The notes under the pieces are model-generated. The model made no database searches, had not been told where the DNA came from, and saw only the letters and a list, made by a program, of their open reading frames with translations. From positions 380,788-444,787 of the forward strand of contig VZRN01003396.1 in the NCBI GenBank assembly GCA_013397935.1: a DNA stretch of 64,000 nucleotides. The letters are read 5' to 3'. Origin of the DNA: Dasyornis broadbenti (lineage: Eukaryota > Chordata > Aves > Passeriformes > Dasyornithidae). How positions within the stretch are numbered: the stretch's first letter is position 1; every line of letters starts with the position of its first letter. A program made the position numbers and the translations under genes. This document shows, one piece after another, positions 61,501 to 64,000 of this stretch.

Positions 61501-63840
61501 GACATTCCCTTATTAAAAAATCAGAATTTTTACTTAGCATTTCCTCTCTGAGCTGTGAAGTGATAAGTATGAGAAATAAGTGTCTAATATCTCAAGTCAA
61601 GACTCAGTCACATCTTCAGCCTTCTACTGCCTCAGAGGTTTACACAGGTCCATGCATTGAAGACATGCCTCTTGGGAAAAAGCTTTAGATAATATTTACA
61701 AAGTCTATAACTGCTTTGCAAGGGGCTCCCTTTTCACTAGTGATAAGACAAGGGGATTTCAGACACAAGAGAGAGATGAAAAAATGTGTCAGATTGAGTT
61801 AGGGAAGGAGCAGAAAAACTATTCTTTAGCTGATGCACTGAAAACACCTCTTCTCTTTGGTCATTGATGGACAGTACCCACAAAGATCTTTCCTGTACAT
61901 ACTGCAGGCTGCACCCGTGGCCAGAAGCACTGATAATATAAGTTTGCAGGCTAGTGGGGCCCATGTGAGCCATAGGAAATAACAGACTCAACTTCCCTGG
62001 CTGTTGAGGGAATTTTTTTGCTGATGAAAACAATCACCGTCATTGTCTTGAAGATGTGGGAACTTCCATTAACTTTGCTGGCCAGATCAACACCATTCCA
62101 AGGAGGTAGAAGGGAATTGTTGAATCCTTCCTGATCTGTTCCCATTGGAGGCAGCATCTATAAAACCCTTCCCTCCCAAGCACAGCACATGTAGGATTCA
62201 AGAAGATCCCATTTCCAAAGAAATCTTAGGAGAAAGAAATGAAAATCAATAAAAAGCAAAATCAACAATATCCAAGATACACATCTGACAGGTATTGTAT
62301 GCTCAGACCCAACAGACCATTTAGACTTTTATTTCTTATTTGTGCTCATAGGCAATAGAAGCCTTTCCAAACCAAAAACACATGCAACAAACTCAGAAGA
62401 TGCAAAATGCTTTTTATTTTCTCTAGGCTTGCTTATTTAGTGACACTGTAGCCACACGTCATTAGTTCAACCTCCATTACACTGGTGCTCACGGCCCTGC
62501 TAAGCCTGCCCCTACCCTTCCAAAACAGCATCACACTGAACATCCATGTCCCAGTGACCAAATCCATCTCTGCTGAAATTTCAGACAAAAACCCTTGGAT
62601 GGATCACCCTCTGAGGCAGGGAAGCATCTCACACAACTGATGTGAGTTCTGGCAGACTGTTCAGCTGGGGCTATTCTGATAGGAATCAGAAGACAGCACA
62701 TCCTAGAGAATCAGATCTGGGTGTATGGTTTTCATGACCAAGAGTATGTTGCTCCATAAAACATAGCTTATTATGCATAAATACTCGAAAAGTAAGAGTC
62801 TGTTCAAAGTATGGCTGCTGCTAATACTTTAGGCAGATTGACTATGTCCAAATTCACACTTGCTAGACTATATGATTATCAAATCTTAAAGCAACCAGTG
62901 TTTCCAGTCGTATTTTATCCTAGAACATGGTTATCAGCTCATATCTATGCCTTATTTACACTGGAATTTGAAACCATATATGCAAACGTATGCTAAAATG
63001 CAAAGAAACCTCCTCAGCTGAAAATGAGGCGTCAGAATACAATTAAAACACCTTCATCCTGTCCGGAATATTCTGCAGCACTTTAACTGCATGATGATGC
63101 CAAGGCAGCTTCTGCCCTGAGAGAGCTGAATGTTGAAGTAGCACAGGTGAGATGTGTTTCACACGACTGCAGCAGGTTTCCCCAGAGATCACTGCAGCAC
63201 TTCTTCCAGGCTTCTTTCTTCCATAAAGGTACAATGGAGGTGACAGGCTGTGCTTGTGTCCACTTTCAGCAGGCCAGGTGGAGTGCAGAAGCTCCCGTGG
63301 CAAGAGGAGAAGCTGCCACAGCAGCAGGAAATTCCACTTTTCCAAGTGTCTCCTAATTAGCACCATTTCTGGAGGCAGAGAACCTAATCCCAGGGTGCAC
63401 AAGTTAACTGGTTATTGAAGAAAGGCTTTGTCTAATCCTGGTTGGTCACTTTCCTGGCTCTGGAATATACTTATTACATGCTGGCATAATCTGACTCGGT
63501 ATTTCTCACTCAGAAACGAACCAGCAGGGGCTCAGAGAGGTGCCCCTGCCCAGTTGGTGTTGTTTGATGGGCTATTCTTGCAGAAATATCAATGGTTTCA
63601 TATAAATACACATACAGGTGCCACAGGGAAGCACACTGCTCTGCATAGGAAACACACCCCTACAAGTGCTCCAAATGCCTGCTCATGATGCGTCTGCAGG
63701 CAGCAGTTCAGCCAAGCTGAATACATCTTAATGCTTGTAAGATAGCATTATTCTCACATCTCAGAGATCACGTTTGCCTCCCTAGGCCAGGGATTATCAG
63801 CCCAGCGAGCTCATCATTCCCACACTTTGAGGGCAAAATT
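58561..63840. other. Non-coding stretch, no gene recognised
   Basis: The plus-strand frame 60000-60482 (160 codons) includes a phenylalanine run encoded by a T tract (about 60155-60170) and is unrecognised. Its 3' half is also open on the minus strand (60227-60601), as GC-rich chance frames are. A CArG-like CCTTTTATGG lies at 60194-60203. A faint CR1 tail is listed separately. Nothing else is recognisable. Confidence 0.6.
59025..59066 (+). mobile_element. Possible CR1 3' tail
   Basis: 'agaactggacaagaaggtcc' followed by 'tttctgatctaagctatta' resembles the CR1 3' end (gaactagatgacctttgaggtcccttccaacc...ccattctatg). About 40 bases only, with no ATTCTATGA-type terminal repeat left. Confidence 0.4.
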
Positions 63841-64000
63841 TATTCCCTTTCCTCAACGCTCGCTCCCTGTCTCTCACAAATGCCATAAAGTCTGCGCCTG
63901 CAGGTGGGGCAGCAGGAGGTGTTTCCCATCGCCCTGCCCCCGCAGCAGCCCTGGGTCACAGCTTGGAAATCTCCTTGCCTTCCCCTGGGGCCTGGCCACC
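63841..64000. other. GC-rich right edge of the window
   Basis: Base composition rises to about 60% GC in the last 150 bases, with several CpGs (63857-63862 region, 63895, 63930, 63940) and C-rich runs. This may be the approach to a CpG island or gene beyond the window, but CpG density here is modest. Confidence 0.3.

Noticed and set aside
1..64000. CRISPR arrays, operons, phage or other prokaryote-type systems
   Set aside because: No spaced direct repeats, no closely packed coding strand and clear vertebrate repeat families throughout. Nothing supports a novel defence or mobile system here.

Overview
This window looks like vertebrate nuclear DNA, most likely from a bird. Recognisable repeats are sparse. 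Most of them are old, eroded CR1-type LINE fragments, with two MIR-like SINE fragments and one solo endogenous-retrovirus LTR. There is no Alu, B1 or L1 load as in a placental mammal. There are no prokaryotic gene arrays, operons or ribosome-binding sites. A turtle or crocodilian cannot be excluded from sequence alone.

I found no protein-coding gene that I can support. The open reading frames run to at most about 170 codons, match no family I recognise, and are about as long as expected by chance in 64 kb of both strands. The window is best read as intergenic or intronic. Its contents are old transposon fossils, simple repeats, a few possible regulatory clusters and several DNA-structure motifs (G-quadruplex, palindrome, purine tract).

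Layout. 1-8.2 kb is unannotatable DNA with a CR1 3' end at 2.5 kb. 8.2-12.4 kb holds a MIR fragment and a minus-strand CR1 fragment. 13.3-13.4 kb is a striking C/A-only tract with a G4 motif on the opposite strand. 16.5-17 kb has a 26-T run followed by a perfect RFX X-box palindrome and a CArG box. 17.7-17.9 kb has a G4 motif and a 20-bp tandem repeat. 22.7-23.2 kb is AT-rich with homeodomain- and GATA-type motifs and may be a conserved non-coding element. 27-28.2 kb has a possible cryptic exon, a CT microsatellite and a pyrimidine tract. 31-32.4 kb has a CR1 fragment and the solo LTR, with CCAAT, TATA and polyadenylation signals. 37-40.5 kb has a minus-strand MIR, a 22-bp perfect palindrome and two poly-A runs. 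42.5 kb has three helically phased copies of a 12-mer. 44.4-45.2 kb holds the best repeat fossil, a minus-strand CR1 with decayed reverse-transcriptase motifs at the right spacing. 49.1 kb has a strong G4 motif. 52.8-53.1 kb is another minus-strand CR1. 58.35-58.56 kb is a GGAGA array interrupted by a 130-base assembly gap. The last 200 bases become GC-richer.

I see no gene set that works together and no previously undescribed system. The most worthwhile follow-ups are the X-box/CArG cluster, the phased 12-mer triplet, the LTR and two or three exon-like splice-site pairs. All need alignment or RNA evidence.
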